Below are positions 16,244 through 25,900 of a stretch of DNA of 64,000 nucleotides, piece after piece (within the stretch, counting starts at the first letter, position 1; each line of letters opens with the position of its first letter). Source of the DNA: Gp6-AA40 sp036274155 (GTDB lineage: Bacteria > Acidobacteriota > Vicinamibacteria > Vicinamibacterales > UBA2999). The DNA lies in the NCBI GenBank assembly GCA_036274155.1, contig DASUGH010000022.1, positions 1 through 64,000 on the forward strand. Direction: 5' to 3'. The notes under the pieces were generated by a model. That model was given only the letters and a program-made list of their open reading frames with translations, ran no database searches and was not told where the DNA came from. A program made the translations under genes and the position numbers.

Positions 16244-16258
16244 GGGCACGCGCATTGC
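16244..16258 (+). promoter_or_regulatory. Sigma54 (-24/-12) promoter
   Basis: GGGCACG, four bases, TTGC: compared with consensus TGGCACG-N4-TTGC only the first base differs, and the GG-to-GC spacing is exactly 10. Direction is towards the MFS/pta/ackA/pfl operon. Ten specified bases with correct spacing are expected about 0.1 times by chance on both strands of 64 kb with even base composition, somewhat more at high GC. Confidence 0.65.
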
Positions 16259-16416
16259 CCGTGCACCATCCGTGGCCTCAGCGTCCGGGTACGAGGCCTC
16301 CAGATGCGAGGACCGAGACGGCCGCAGCGGCCCCCGACCGGCGCCTGCCGAAGGTTGCCTGACCGTCTCCCTGGTGCTCTGCTGAGGAAAATCACCGGCA
16401 CCATCAGGATCTCGGG

Positions 16417-17712
16417 ATGAACAGCGGGGTCAGGGCGGCGGTCGTCGCGTGGCTGGTTACCGCCGTCTACTACTTCTATCAATACACGCTCCGGTCCGCG
16501 CCAGCGGTGATGATGCCGGAGCTGTCGAACGCATTCGGTCTCAGCGCCATGGCCGTGGCGTCGATGGTCGGCCTCTTCTACTACGGCTACTCGCCGTTCA
16601 GCCTCGTCGCCGGCGCCGCCATGGATCGGCTGGGGCCGAGGAAGGTCGTGCCGATCGGCGCAGCGACGGTGGGCGTCGGCGCGTTGTGCTTTGCCACTGG
16701 CATCAACGAGCTCGCCAGCATCGGACGGTTCCTGCAGGGTGCCGGCGGCGTGTTCGCGCTCGTCGGCGCCGCCTACATCGCCACGACGAACTTCCCGGCG
16801 TCGCGCGCGGCCACGCTCATCGGCGCCACTCAGATGTTCGGCATGGCCGGCGGGTCGGCCGGTCAGTTCGTCGTTGGACCGCTGATGGCGTCGGGTGTGT
16901 CGTGGCAGGCCTTCTGGTTCGGGATGGGCATCGCCGGCGTGGCCATCAGCGCCGTGCTCTTCCTCCTGCTGCCGGAGTCGAAGCCGGTCGAACGTCGCGA
17001 CGACTGGGTGAAGAGCGCCGGTCGCGCAATGGCCATCGTGTTCCGGAACCCGCAGTCGATCCTGTGCGGGATGATCGCCGGCCTGCTGTTCATCCCGACC
17101 ACCATCTTCGACATGATCTGGGGCGTTCGTTATCTGCAGGAGGGCTGGGGTTTTCCGTACGCGAATGCGGTGATGCGATCGGCAACGGTGCCTCTCGGCT
17201 GGATCATCGGCTGCCCGCTGCTCGGTCTGCTGTCGGACCGTATCGGCCGGCGCAAGCCGGTAATCGTTGGCAGCGCCGCGGTGCTGTTCGTCTGTCTCAT
17301 GTGGATTCTCTATGGCATTCCCGACGTGGTGCCTTCGTACGTTGTCGGCATCGTGGCGGGCGTGGCATCGGGGGCGGCGATGCTGCCTTACACGGTGATC
17401 AAGGAGGCGAACCCCCCGGAGTACAGCGGCACGGCCACCGGAGTCGTCAACTTCTTGAACTTCACGTTCAGTGCCCTGCTCGGACCGGTGTTCGGCTGGA
17501 TGCTGGCAAGCGTGAGCGGCGGAGCCGCCTCGATGAGCCTCGAGCACTATCAGGCGACGTTCGACACGCTCCTCTACGGCGTCGGTCTCGCGATCGTTCT
17601 CACGTTTTTCTTGAAGGAGACGGGCCCGGCCGCTCGACGCCTGTCTCCACAACCACGAACGAGGAACCATGAGTCACCAGACTGGAACGGGCAAGTACGA
17701 GCAGCTCCTTGA
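16417..17712 (+). CDS. MFS transporter, first gene of the fermentation operon
   Basis: A 431-residue major facilitator with twelve predicted helices. The loop 2-3 signature is GAAMDRLGPRKVV, and its counterpart in the second half is GLLSDRIGRRKPVI, both diagnostic of MFS. It begins directly with a membrane helix (AAVVAWLVTAVYYFYQYTL). The substrate is not given by sequence; leading an operon for pyruvate cleavage and acetate formation, it may export or import an organic acid such as acetate, formate or a dicarboxylate. Its 3' end overlaps pta by 44 bp, so the last 15 residues are read in a second frame too. Confidence 0.85.
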   Translation: MNSGVRAAVVAWLVTAVYYFYQYTLRSAPAVMMPELSNAFGLSAMAVASMVGLFYYGYSPFSLVAGAAMDRLGPRKVVPIGAATVGVGALCFATGINELASIGRFLQGAGGVFALVGAAYIATTNFPASRAATLIGATQMFGMAGGSAGQFVVGPLMASGVSWQAFWFGMGIAGVAISAVLFLLLPESKPVERRDDWVKSAGRAMAIVFRNPQSILCGMIAGLLFIPTTIFDMIWGVRYLQEGWGFPYANAVMRSATVPLGWIIGCPLLGLLSDRIGRRKPVIVGSAAVLFVCLMWILYGIPDVVPSYVVGIVAGVASGAAMLPYTVIKEANPPEYSGTATGVVNFLNFTFSALLGPVFGWMLASVSGGAASMSLEHYQATFDTLLYGVGLAIVLTFFLKETGPAARRLSPQPRTRNHESPDWNGQVRAAP

Positions 17713-18613
17713 GCGTTGCCGAAGCTTCGAGCCGGTGACCACCGCAGTGGCGCACCCGTGCGAGGCGAGTGCGTTGGAAGGCGCGATCGAGGCCGGCTCC
17801 AAACGGCTGATCAAACCGATTCTCGTCGGGCCCGCCAACAAGCTTCGCGAAATCGCGCTGAAGTCCGGGGTCGATCTGGGCAAGACGACGATCGTCGACG
17901 TCCCCCACAGCCACGCAGCGGCCGCCATGGCGGTGGAACTGGTTCGAAAGGGCGAAGCCGAGCTGCTGATGAAGGGGAGTCTCCACACCGACGAGCTGCT
18001 GAGCGCAGTCGTCGCCAAGGAGACCGGCCTGCGTACGGGCCGCCGCATCAGTCACGTCTTCATCATGGACGTGCCGACGTATCACAAGGTGCTGGTCGTC
18101 ACCGATGCCGCCATCAACATCGCGCCGACGCTCGAGGACAAGGTCGACATCTGCCGCAACGCCATCGATCTCGCGATTGCGCTCGGCGTCGAGCAGCCGA
18201 AGGTGGCGATTCTCGCAGCCGTCGAGACGGTCACCTCGAAGATGCCGTCGACGATCGATGCCGCCGCCTTGTGCAAGATGGCGGATCGCGGACAGATCAC
18301 CGGCGGGATCCTGGATGGTCCGCTCGCCTTCGACAACGCCATCAGCGCCGAAGCGGCGAAGGTCAAGGGCATCCGGTCCGAGGTCGCCGGCGATCCCGAC
18401 ATTCTCCTCGTGCCCGACCTCGAGGCTGGCAACATGCTGGCGAAGCAGCTCAGCTTCCTCGCGAATGCCGACAGCGCCGGGCTGGTCCTCGGTGCGCGCG
18501 TGCCGATCATCCTGACCAGCCGCGCCGACAGCGTGCGCTCGCGCATTGCCAGCTGCGGTGTGGCGATGCTGGCGGCACACGCCAGGCGGCAGACGCTGCC
18601 GGCCGTCACATAA
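17669..18613 (+). CDS. pta: Phosphate acetyl/butyryltransferase family protein
   Basis: A 314-residue enzyme of the PTA/PTB fold (short form without the N-terminal domains of E. coli Pta). It should convert acetyl-CoA and phosphate into acetyl phosphate and CoA. Family segments: VAHPCEASALEGAIEA, KGSLHTDELL, SHVFIMDVP, VTDAAINIAPTLEDKVDI, GGILDGPLAFDNAIS and LVPDLEAGNMLAKQL. AGGAA lies just before the ATG, supporting this start inside the MFS gene. Short members can prefer butyryl-CoA, but acetate kinase directly downstream favours acetyl. It follows the pathway order pyruvate, acetyl-CoA, acetyl phosphate, acetate. Confidence 0.88.
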   Translation: MSHQTGTGKYEQLLERCRSFEPVTTAVAHPCEASALEGAIEAGSKRLIKPILVGPANKLREIALKSGVDLGKTTIVDVPHSHAAAAMAVELVRKGEAELLMKGSLHTDELLSAVVAKETGLRTGRRISHVFIMDVPTYHKVLVVTDAAINIAPTLEDKVDICRNAIDLAIALGVEQPKVAILAAVETVTSKMPSTIDAAALCKMADRGQITGGILDGPLAFDNAISAEAAKVKGIRSEVAGDPDILLVPDLEAGNMLAKQLSFLANADSAGLVLGARVPIILTSRADSVRSRIASCGVAMLAAHARRQTLPAVT

Positions 18614-18634
18614 CTTCGCTGGTTGGGCACGCTC

Positions 18635-19855
18635 ATGACTGATGACCGCCCCGTCATACTGGTCCTCAATGCCGGTTCGTCGAGTCTCAAGTTCTGCGTC
18701 TACCGGATCGCCGACGCCGAGACATGGCGGCTCGAGGCACGGGGACAGATCGAGGGCATCGGCACCTCACCGCGGCTGACCGCCAAAAACGGCGAGGGCG
18801 GCAAACTCGACGATCAGCGGCTCGAGGCAACCGTTCGCGATGCCTCGTCAGCCCTCGATTATCTGGCGTCGTGGCTGCGTGCCCGTTTCCAGGGCACACG
18901 TGTGCTCGGCGTCGGACATCGCGTCGTGCACGGCGGTGCCCAGCACGCGGCACCGGTCCTCGTCACGCCCCAGGTGCTGAAGGATTTGCGGGAGCTCGTG
19001 CCGCTGGCGCCGCTGCATCAGCCGTACAACCTCGCTGCGATCGATGCGGTCGCCGAGCGGCTTCCGACGGTGCCGCAGGTCGCCTGCTTCGACACCAGCT
19101 TTCACCGCGGCCACGAGCCGGTTGCCGACCTGGTTCCGCTGCCGCTCGAGATTCGCCGCTCGGGCGTGCAGCGATACGGCTTCCACGGCCTGTCCTACGA
19201 GTACGTCGCCTCGGCGCTGCGGCGCGTCGCCCCGGACATCGCCAGCGGGCGGGTCGTGGTGGCGCATCTCGGAAGCGGCGCGAGTCTGTGTGCGTTGAAG
19301 AACGGACGCAGCGTCGACAGCAGCTTCGGGTTCACCGCGCTCGACGGCCTGTGCATGGGCACCCGGCCCGGCGCGCTCGATCCCGGCGTCGTCCTTCATC
19401 TCTTCCAGCAGCTCGGCCTGTCGGCGAAAGAGGTCGAGACCGTCCTCTACAAGAAGTCGGGTCTGATCGGCATATCCGGGATCAGCAACGACATGCGCGA
19501 TCTGCTCGGGAACAGTGAGCCGGGCGCGCAGCTCGCGGTCGAATACTTCGTCTATCGGGCGGCGAAGGAGATCGGCGCGCTCGCGGCCGTGCTGAGCGGC
19601 ATCGACGGCCTGGTGTTCACCGCCGGGATCGGCGAGAACTCGGCGGAAATTCGCGAGCGGATCTGCCGCGCCTGCGGGTGGCTGGGTGTGGAGCTGGACG
19701 GTGATGCGAACCGGCAGAACGGCCCGCGAATCTCGGCAGCTCGAAGTCGGGTGTCCGCGTGGGTCGTCCCGACGAACGAGGAACTGATGATTGCCCGCCA
19801 CACCGGCGTGCTGCTGGGGCTCTCTCCCGGCGCCGGCGCAGTGGCACGGGCATGA
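18635..19855 (+). CDS. ackA: Acetate kinase
   Basis: A 406-residue kinase of the ASKHA fold that makes ATP and acetate from acetyl phosphate. Motifs in order: LVLNAGSSSLKF (phosphate 1), VGHRVVHGG, CFDTSFH, YGFHGLSYEYV, AHLGSGASLCAL, DSSFGFTALDGLCMGTRPG and TAGIGENSAEIRERIC (adenosine site). Length is typical. I used the ATG at 18635; a TTG 12 nt earlier is possible. It serves as the ATP-yielding step for both Pta here and the phosphoketolase encoded at 40948. Confidence 0.95.
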   Translation: MTDDRPVILVLNAGSSSLKFCVYRIADAETWRLEARGQIEGIGTSPRLTAKNGEGGKLDDQRLEATVRDASSALDYLASWLRARFQGTRVLGVGHRVVHGGAQHAAPVLVTPQVLKDLRELVPLAPLHQPYNLAAIDAVAERLPTVPQVACFDTSFHRGHEPVADLVPLPLEIRRSGVQRYGFHGLSYEYVASALRRVAPDIASGRVVVAHLGSGASLCALKNGRSVDSSFGFTALDGLCMGTRPGALDPGVVLHLFQQLGLSAKEVETVLYKKSGLIGISGISNDMRDLLGNSEPGAQLAVEYFVYRAAKEIGALAAVLSGIDGLVFTAGIGENSAEIRERICRACGWLGVELDGDANRQNGPRISAARSRVSAWVVPTNEELMIARHTGVLLGLSPGAGAVARA

Positions 19856-19866
19856 AGGAGTCATCG

Positions 19867-22140
19867 ATGGGTGCAACGGTGTCGCAGGGAAAAGAGCAGG
19901 CGCAGGCGATCCAGCCCTGGCAGGGATTCCGAACCGGCCTCTGGCAAACCGAGATCAACGTTCGCGACTTCATCCAGCAGAACTACGAGCCTTACGAGGG
20001 CGACGAGACGTTTCTCGCTCCCGCCACTCCGCGCACGGTGGGCATCTGGGACAAGCTTCAGGCACTGTTCGTCGAGGAGCGGAAGAAAGGGGTCCTCGAC
20101 GTGTCGCAGGTTCCCGCCTCCATCACGGCTCACGGTCCCGGATACATCGATCGCGACAAGGAGCTCATCGTCGGTCTGCAGACCGATGCCCCGTTGAAGC
20201 GCGCGATCATGCCCAATGGCGGGCTGCGGATGGTGCTCAACGCGCTGAAAGCCTACGGCTACGAGCCCGATCCGCAGGTCGTGGCGACGTTTACGAAGTA
20301 CCGGAAGACCCACAACGAAGGTGTGTTCGACGCGTACACCTCGGACGTGCGGAAGTGCCGCAAGTCGCACGTGCTCACCGGGCTGCCAGACGCGTACGGC
20401 CGCGGCCGTATCATCGGCGACTATCGCCGTGTGGCCCTCTACGGCGTGAATCGCCTCATCGAGCGCAAGGAAGCGGAGAAACGCAGTCTCGACACGGCGA
20501 TGTCGACCGACGAGGTGATCCGCGATCGCGAGGAGCTCGCCGAGCAGATCCGCGCGCTCAAGGAACTGAGCCAGATGGCGGCGAGCTACGGCTTCGACAT
20601 CTCGCGCCCTGCCGCCAGTGCCCAGGAGGCGGTGCAGTGGCTCTACTTCGGGTACCTGGCGGGCGTGAAGGAGCAGAACGGCGCCGCCATGTCGCTCGGC
20701 CGCACGTCGACGTTCCTCGACATCTACTTCGAGCGCGACCTCGCTGCCGGCCGCATCACGGAAGAACGGGCGCAGGAGATCGTCGACGACTTCGTCATCA
20801 AGCTGCGCATCGTCCGGTTCCTGCGGACGCCGGAGTACGACGACCTCTTTGCCGGTGACCCGACCTGGGTCACCGAATCGATCGGCGGCATGGGAGACGA
20901 CGGCCGATCGCTGGTGACGAAAACCAGCTTCCGGCTGCTGCAGACGCTGTACAACCTCGGTCCGGCGCCGGAACCGAATCTCACGATCTGGTACTCACCA
21001 CGTCTGCCCGAGGGCTTCCGGCGTTTCTCAGCCAAGGTTGCGATCGACACGAGCTCGCTGCAGTTCGAGAGCGACGAAATCATGCGCCGCACCTGGGGCG
21101 ACGACGGTGCCATCGCCTGCTGCGTCTCGCCGATGCTCATGGGCAAGCAGATGCAGTTCTTCGGCGCGCGCGCCAATCTCGCGAAGTGCCTTCTGTATGC
21201 CATCAACGGCGGAAGGGACGAGATCAGCGGTGAGCAGATCGCCCCGGCGTCGACGCCGGTGACCGGCGAGTACCTCGACTTCGACGACGTGATCGTCAGG
21301 TTCGAGAAGATGATGGACTGGCTCGCCGGCGTGTACGTCAACGCCATGAACGTCATCCACTACATGCACGACAAGTACGCGTATGAGCGGGTGGAGATGG
21401 CGCTGCACGATTACGACCCGCTTCGCACCATGGCGTTCGGCATGGCTGGCCTGTCGGTGGTGGCCGACAGCCTCTCCGCAATCAAGCACGCGAAGGTACG
21501 CGTGCTGCGGGATCCAACCGGCCTCGTCACCGACTATCAGACCGAAGGCGACTTTCCGTTCTTCGGCAACAACGACAACCGTGTCGATCAGCTCGCCTCA
21601 TGGACCGTCAGCACGTTCATGAGCAAGCTGCGCAAGTACCCCACGTATCGCCATGCGCTCCACACGCAGTCGGTGCTGACGATCACGTCGAACGTCGTTT
21701 ACGGAAAGGCCACGGGGAACACGCCTGACGGCCGGCGGCGCGGCGAGCCGTTTGCGCCCGGCGCCAACCCGATGCACGGGCGCGACAGCCACGGCATCCA
21801 CGCCTCGGCGGCCTCGGTCGCGAAAATCCCGTATCGCGACGCGGCCGACGGGATTTCGCTCACCGCGTCCCTACTGCCGGAAGGTCTCGGCCGGATTCCC
21901 TCGGATCGCATCACCAATCTCACGGCGATCCTCGACGCCTTCTTCGGCTCGACCGGATACCACATGAACGTGAACGTGTTGAATCGCGACGTGCTCCTGG
22001 ATGCCATGGACCATCCGGAGAAGTACCCGCACCTGACGATTCGCGTCTCGGGCTATGCGGTGAACTTCGTGCGCCTGACGCGCGAGCAGCAGATGGACGT
22101 CATCTCCAGGACCTTCCACGGAGCCGCCCCGAATGCCTGA
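19867..22140 (+). CDS. pflB: Pyruvate formate-lyase (formate C-acetyltransferase)
   Basis: A 757-residue glycyl-radical enzyme that splits pyruvate with CoA into acetyl-CoA and formate. The catalytic cysteine pair is Cys418-Cys419 (AIACCVSPM), the same numbering as in E. coli PflB. The radical site Gly729 is in RVSGYAVNF near the C-terminus. The ATG at 19867 is chosen over one at 19852 because AAGGAG lies 6 nt before it and overlaps the ackA stop. It is strictly anaerobic when active: oxygen cleaves the chain at the radical glycine. Its activase is the next gene. Confidence 0.96.
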   Translation: MGATVSQGKEQAQAIQPWQGFRTGLWQTEINVRDFIQQNYEPYEGDETFLAPATPRTVGIWDKLQALFVEERKKGVLDVSQVPASITAHGPGYIDRDKELIVGLQTDAPLKRAIMPNGGLRMVLNALKAYGYEPDPQVVATFTKYRKTHNEGVFDAYTSDVRKCRKSHVLTGLPDAYGRGRIIGDYRRVALYGVNRLIERKEAEKRSLDTAMSTDEVIRDREELAEQIRALKELSQMAASYGFDISRPAASAQEAVQWLYFGYLAGVKEQNGAAMSLGRTSTFLDIYFERDLAAGRITEERAQEIVDDFVIKLRIVRFLRTPEYDDLFAGDPTWVTESIGGMGDDGRSLVTKTSFRLLQTLYNLGPAPEPNLTIWYSPRLPEGFRRFSAKVAIDTSSLQFESDEIMRRTWGDDGAIACCVSPMLMGKQMQFFGARANLAKCLLYAINGGRDEISGEQIAPASTPVTGEYLDFDDVIVRFEKMMDWLAGVYVNAMNVIHYMHDKYAYERVEMALHDYDPLRTMAFGMAGLSVVADSLSAIKHAKVRVLRDPTGLVTDYQTEGDFPFFGNNDNRVDQLASWTVSTFMSKLRKYPTYRHALHTQSVLTITSNVVYGKATGNTPDGRRRGEPFAPGANPMHGRDSHGIHASAASVAKIPYRDAADGISLTASLLPEGLGRIPSDRITNLTAILDAFFGSTGYHMNVNVLNRDVLLDAMDHPEKYPHLTIRVSGYAVNFVRLTREQQMDVISRTFHGAAPNA

Positions 22141-22978
22141 GCGGGACACGGTCGAACGGCCGTCGCTCGTCGCGAAGAGCCCCTTCGAGCTGCGGGTCAA
22201 TCTTGGCAAGGACGTTCCCGAGTCGGACGTGCGGTCGGCGCTTGCCACGGGCGACATGGGATTCCTGCACTCGTTCACCACAGGGTCGGCCGTCGACGGC
22301 CCCGGCATCCGTGTCGTCGCCTGGACGACCGGCTGTCAGTTCCGGTGCCTCTACTGTCACAACCCTGACACCTGGACGATGACCAACGGCATCCCAGTGA
22401 CCGTCGTGAAGGCGGCTGCGGAGCTGGGGAAGTATCGTGAGGGGCTGAAGGTGATGGCCGGTGGTTTCACGCTCAGCGGCGGAGAGCCGTTGATGCAGCA
22501 CCGCTTTGCGGTGAAGTTGTTCTCCGCGGCGAAGACGATGGGCATCCATACCGCGCTCGATACCAACGGCTTCCTCGGGCACCAGCTGTCCGACGACGAG
22601 CTCGAGAAGATCGATCTCGTGCTGCTCGATCTGAAGACGTGGGACAACGAGCGCCACCGCCGGCTGACCGGCATGGATGTCGGCCCCGTGCATGCGTTTG
22701 CACGCCGGCTCGCCGAGCGTAAGCGGCCGGTGTGGGTCCGCTACGTTCTGGTGCCCGGGCTGACGGACGATCCCGACGACATCGCAAAGACGGCTGGCTT
22801 TGCGGCGGGGCTCGGCAACGTCGAGCGTGTCGACGTGCTGCCGTTTCACCAGATGGGGCAGTTCAAGTGGAAGTCTCTCGGCATCCCCTACGAGCTGGAA
22901 TCGACGCCGACGCCCTCCGCTGACCTGGTCGAACGGACGGTGACGCAGTTCCGCACTGTCGGGTTGAGGGCGCACTGA
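22133..22978 (+). CDS. pflA: Pyruvate formate-lyase activating enzyme (radical SAM)
   Basis: A 281-residue radical SAM activase that puts the glycyl radical on PflB. The cluster motif CQFRCLYC is at Cys68, Cys72 and Cys75, followed by HNPDTW, and the SAM-binding motif is TLSGGEPLMQ. An N-terminal extension of about 35 residues precedes the usual start of the family (GFLHSFTTGSAVDGPGIR). It overlaps pflB by 8 bp and nifJ by 1 bp (TGATG), which suggests translational coupling. Confidence 0.95.
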   Translation: MPERDTVERPSLVAKSPFELRVNLGKDVPESDVRSALATGDMGFLHSFTTGSAVDGPGIRVVAWTTGCQFRCLYCHNPDTWTMTNGIPVTVVKAAAELGKYREGLKVMAGGFTLSGGEPLMQHRFAVKLFSAAKTMGIHTALDTNGFLGHQLSDDELEKIDLVLLDLKTWDNERHRRLTGMDVGPVHAFARRLAERKRPVWVRYVLVPGLTDDPDDIAKTAGFAAGLGNVERVDVLPFHQMGQFKWKSLGIPYELESTPTPSADLVERTVTQFRTVGLRAH

Positions 22979-25900
22979 TGACTGCGGAGCGGTCCGACCG
23001 GCGACGCCGGCTGACGGTTGATGGAAACGAGGCGGCCGCCTCGGTTGCGTACCGGGCCAGCGAAACCATCGCCATCTATCCAATCACGCCCAGCAGCACC
23101 ATGGCGGAGCTCTGCGACGAGTGGTCGAGCCGGCGACTTCCCAACCTCTGGGGCTGCGTTCCCGAGCTGGCGGAGATGCAGTCGGAAGGCGGCGCCGCCG
23201 GCGCCGTTCATGGTGCGCTGCAGGCAGGAGCGCTGGCCACGACGTTCACGGCCTCGCAGGGGCTGCTCCTCATGATCCCGAACATGTACAAGATCGCCGG
23301 GGAGCTGACGCCGTTCACCATGCACGTGGCCGCACGTGCGCTTGCCACGCATGCGCTGTCGATCTTCGGCGACCACTCCGATGTCATGGCCTGCCGGCAG
23401 ACCGGCTTCGCTCTGCTGTGCTCGAACTCGGTGCAGGAAGCGCACGACATGGCGGCGGTGGCGCACGCGTCCACGCTCGAGAGCCGCATTCCGTTCCTGC
23501 ACTTCTTCGACGGCTTCCGGACCTCGCACGAGGTTGCCCGGATCGAGGAGCTCAGCGACGACGACCTGCGGACGCTCATCGCCGAGCCCTGGATCGAGGC
23601 GCATCGCCGGCGTGCGCTGACGCCCGATCGGCCGGTGCTCCGCGGCACGGCGCAGAACCCGGACGTGTTCTTCCAGGCCCGTGAAGCTGCCAACGGCTTC
23701 TACGACGTGTGTCCCGCGATTGTCGAGCGCACGATGCAGTCGTTCGCCGCGCTCACAGGCCGCCGGTACGGGCTGTTCGAATACGTGGGCGACCCGCGCG
23801 CCGAGCGCGTGATCGTGCTCATGGGATCGGGCGCCGAAACGGCACACGAAGCGGTCGATCATCTGGTCGCGCGCGGGGAGAAGGTTGGCGTGCTGAAGGT
23901 GCGGCTCTATCGGCCGTTCTCACGCCAGGCGTTCCTGGCGGCGCTGCCCGCGAGCGTTCGGAGCCTGGCGGTGCTCGACCGGACGAAGGAGCCGGGGGCA
24001 GCCGGTGATCCGCTCTATCTCGACGTGACAGCCGCCCTCGCCGAAGCACACGAGGAAGGCGTCTCGCCGTTCAGTGCGCCGCCTCGGGTGATTGCCGGCC
24101 GCTACGGCCTGTCGTCGAAGGAGTTCACGCCGGCGATGGTCAAGGCGGTCTTCGACGAGATCGGCAAAGACGCCCCGAAGCGTCACTTCACCGTCGGAAT
24201 CGTCGACGATGTGACGCACAGGTCGATCGCCTGGGACGCGTCGTTCCGGACCGGTTCCGACGACGTGTCGGCGTCGGTGTTCTACGGTCTCGGCGCCGAT
24301 GGCACGGTCGGCGCCAACAAGAACTCCATCAAGATCGTCGGCCAGGAAACCGAGCTCTACGCACAGGGCTACTTCGTCTACGACTCCAAGAAGTCGGGAG
24401 CGATCACGGTTTCGCATCTGCGCACCAGCCGGCAGCCGATCCGCTCGGCCTATCTCGTGGACCGTGCCGGCTTCGTCGCCTGTCATCAGTTCGAGTTCGT
24501 GGACAAGATCGACGTGCTCGAGCTCGCCGCGCCGGGCGCGTCGTTCCTGCTGAACGCGCCGTACGCCGCCGGCGAGGTCTGGGATCAGCTGCCGAAGGAG
24601 ATGCAGGAGCAGATCCTCGAGAAGCGTATCCGTGTCTTCGCCATCGATGCTTACGACCTGGCCCGGCGCGCCGGCATGGGGTCGCGCATCAACACCATCA
24701 TGCAGACGTGTTTCTTCGCCATTGCCGGCCTTCTGCCGCAGGACGAGGCGATACGGCACATCAAGAAGGCCATCGAGAAGACCTACGGCAAGCGCGGTCC
24801 GGAGGTCGTGCGGCGGAACTGCGAAGTGGTGGATCAGGCGCTCGCCCATCTGCACGAGATCAGCGTGCCCGGCGCGGTGACCGCGGCGCGCAGCCGGCCA
24901 CCACTCGTATCGGAACGCGCACCGGATTTCGTTCAGAAGGTCACCGCCGTGATGCTGGCCGGCAAAGGCGATCTTCTGCCGGTCAGCGCCTTTCCGGTCG
25001 ATGGCACCTGGCCGGTGGCCACCGCCAGGTGGGAGAAGCGGAACATCGCCCACGAGATCCCGGTGTGGGACCCCAAGGTGTGTATCCAGTGCAATCAGTG
25101 CGCGCTCGTCTGCCCGCACGCGGCCATTCGAGCCAAGGTCTACGACGAGGGCGCAGTGGCCGGAGCGCCGTCCACGTTCAAGTCGACCGCCTACAAGGGC
25201 AACGAGCACAAAGGCAGGCGCTACACGATCCAGGTGGCGCCTGAAGACTGCACCGGCTGCAACCTGTGCGTGAACGTCTGTCCGGCGAAGGACAGGACCA
25301 ACCCGAAGCACAAGGCGATCGACATGCACCCGCAGGCGCCGCTGCGTGAGAACGAGCGCGTCAACTACGACTTCTTTCTCGGTCTCCCGGAGGTGAATCG
25401 AACCGAGATCGTGCGGATCGATCACAAGAGCTCCCAGTTCATGGAGCCGCTGTTCGAGTACTCGGGTGCGTGCGCCGGCTGTGGCGAAACGCCCTATCTC
25501 AAGCTGCTCACCCAGCTCTTTGGAGACCGGCTGCTCATCGCCAACGCCACTGGCTGTTCGTCGATCTATGGCGGCAACCTGCCGACCACGCCGTACACGA
25601 CGAATCGCGACGGCCGAGGGCCGGCGTGGTCGAACTCGCTGTTCGAGGACAACGCCGAATTCGGCTTTGGCATGCGGCTGGCGCTCGACGCGCATGTCGG
25701 GGCGGCCCGCGGTCTGGTGGCCCGGCTCGCCCCGCACATCGGCGACGGACTCGCCAGCGCACTGCTCGAGGCGGATCAGACCGGCGAGGCGGGTATCGCC
25801 GCCCAGCGAGAGCGCGTCGGCGCGTTGCGACGGCAGCTCGCCGGCATCGCCTCTGCCGAGGCGCGGCGTCTCGAGACGCTCGCCGATTACCTGGTGAAGA

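Larger units (their letters stand above)
15972..16416. other. Intergenic region upstream of the fermentation operon
   Basis: 445 bp without a convincing gene. It holds the 17-bp palindrome at 16124, a half copy of it (GCTCCGGA at 16234), a sigma54-type promoter at 16244 and a GAGGCCTC palindrome at 16293. The transcript leader to the MFS start would be about 147 nt. A weak AGGA ribosome site precedes the ATG at 16417. The minus-strand promoter of the small zinc-ribbon gene must also lie here, but I cannot place it. Confidence 0.7.

Noticed and set aside
16163..16420. An 85-codon frame before the MFS gene
   Set aside because: It has no ribosome site, no recognisable protein pattern, and it covers the sigma54 element and its flanks.
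16090..17670. A 526-codon frame antisense to the MFS gene
   Set aside because: Low-complexity His/Arg/Glu-rich shadow without domain.
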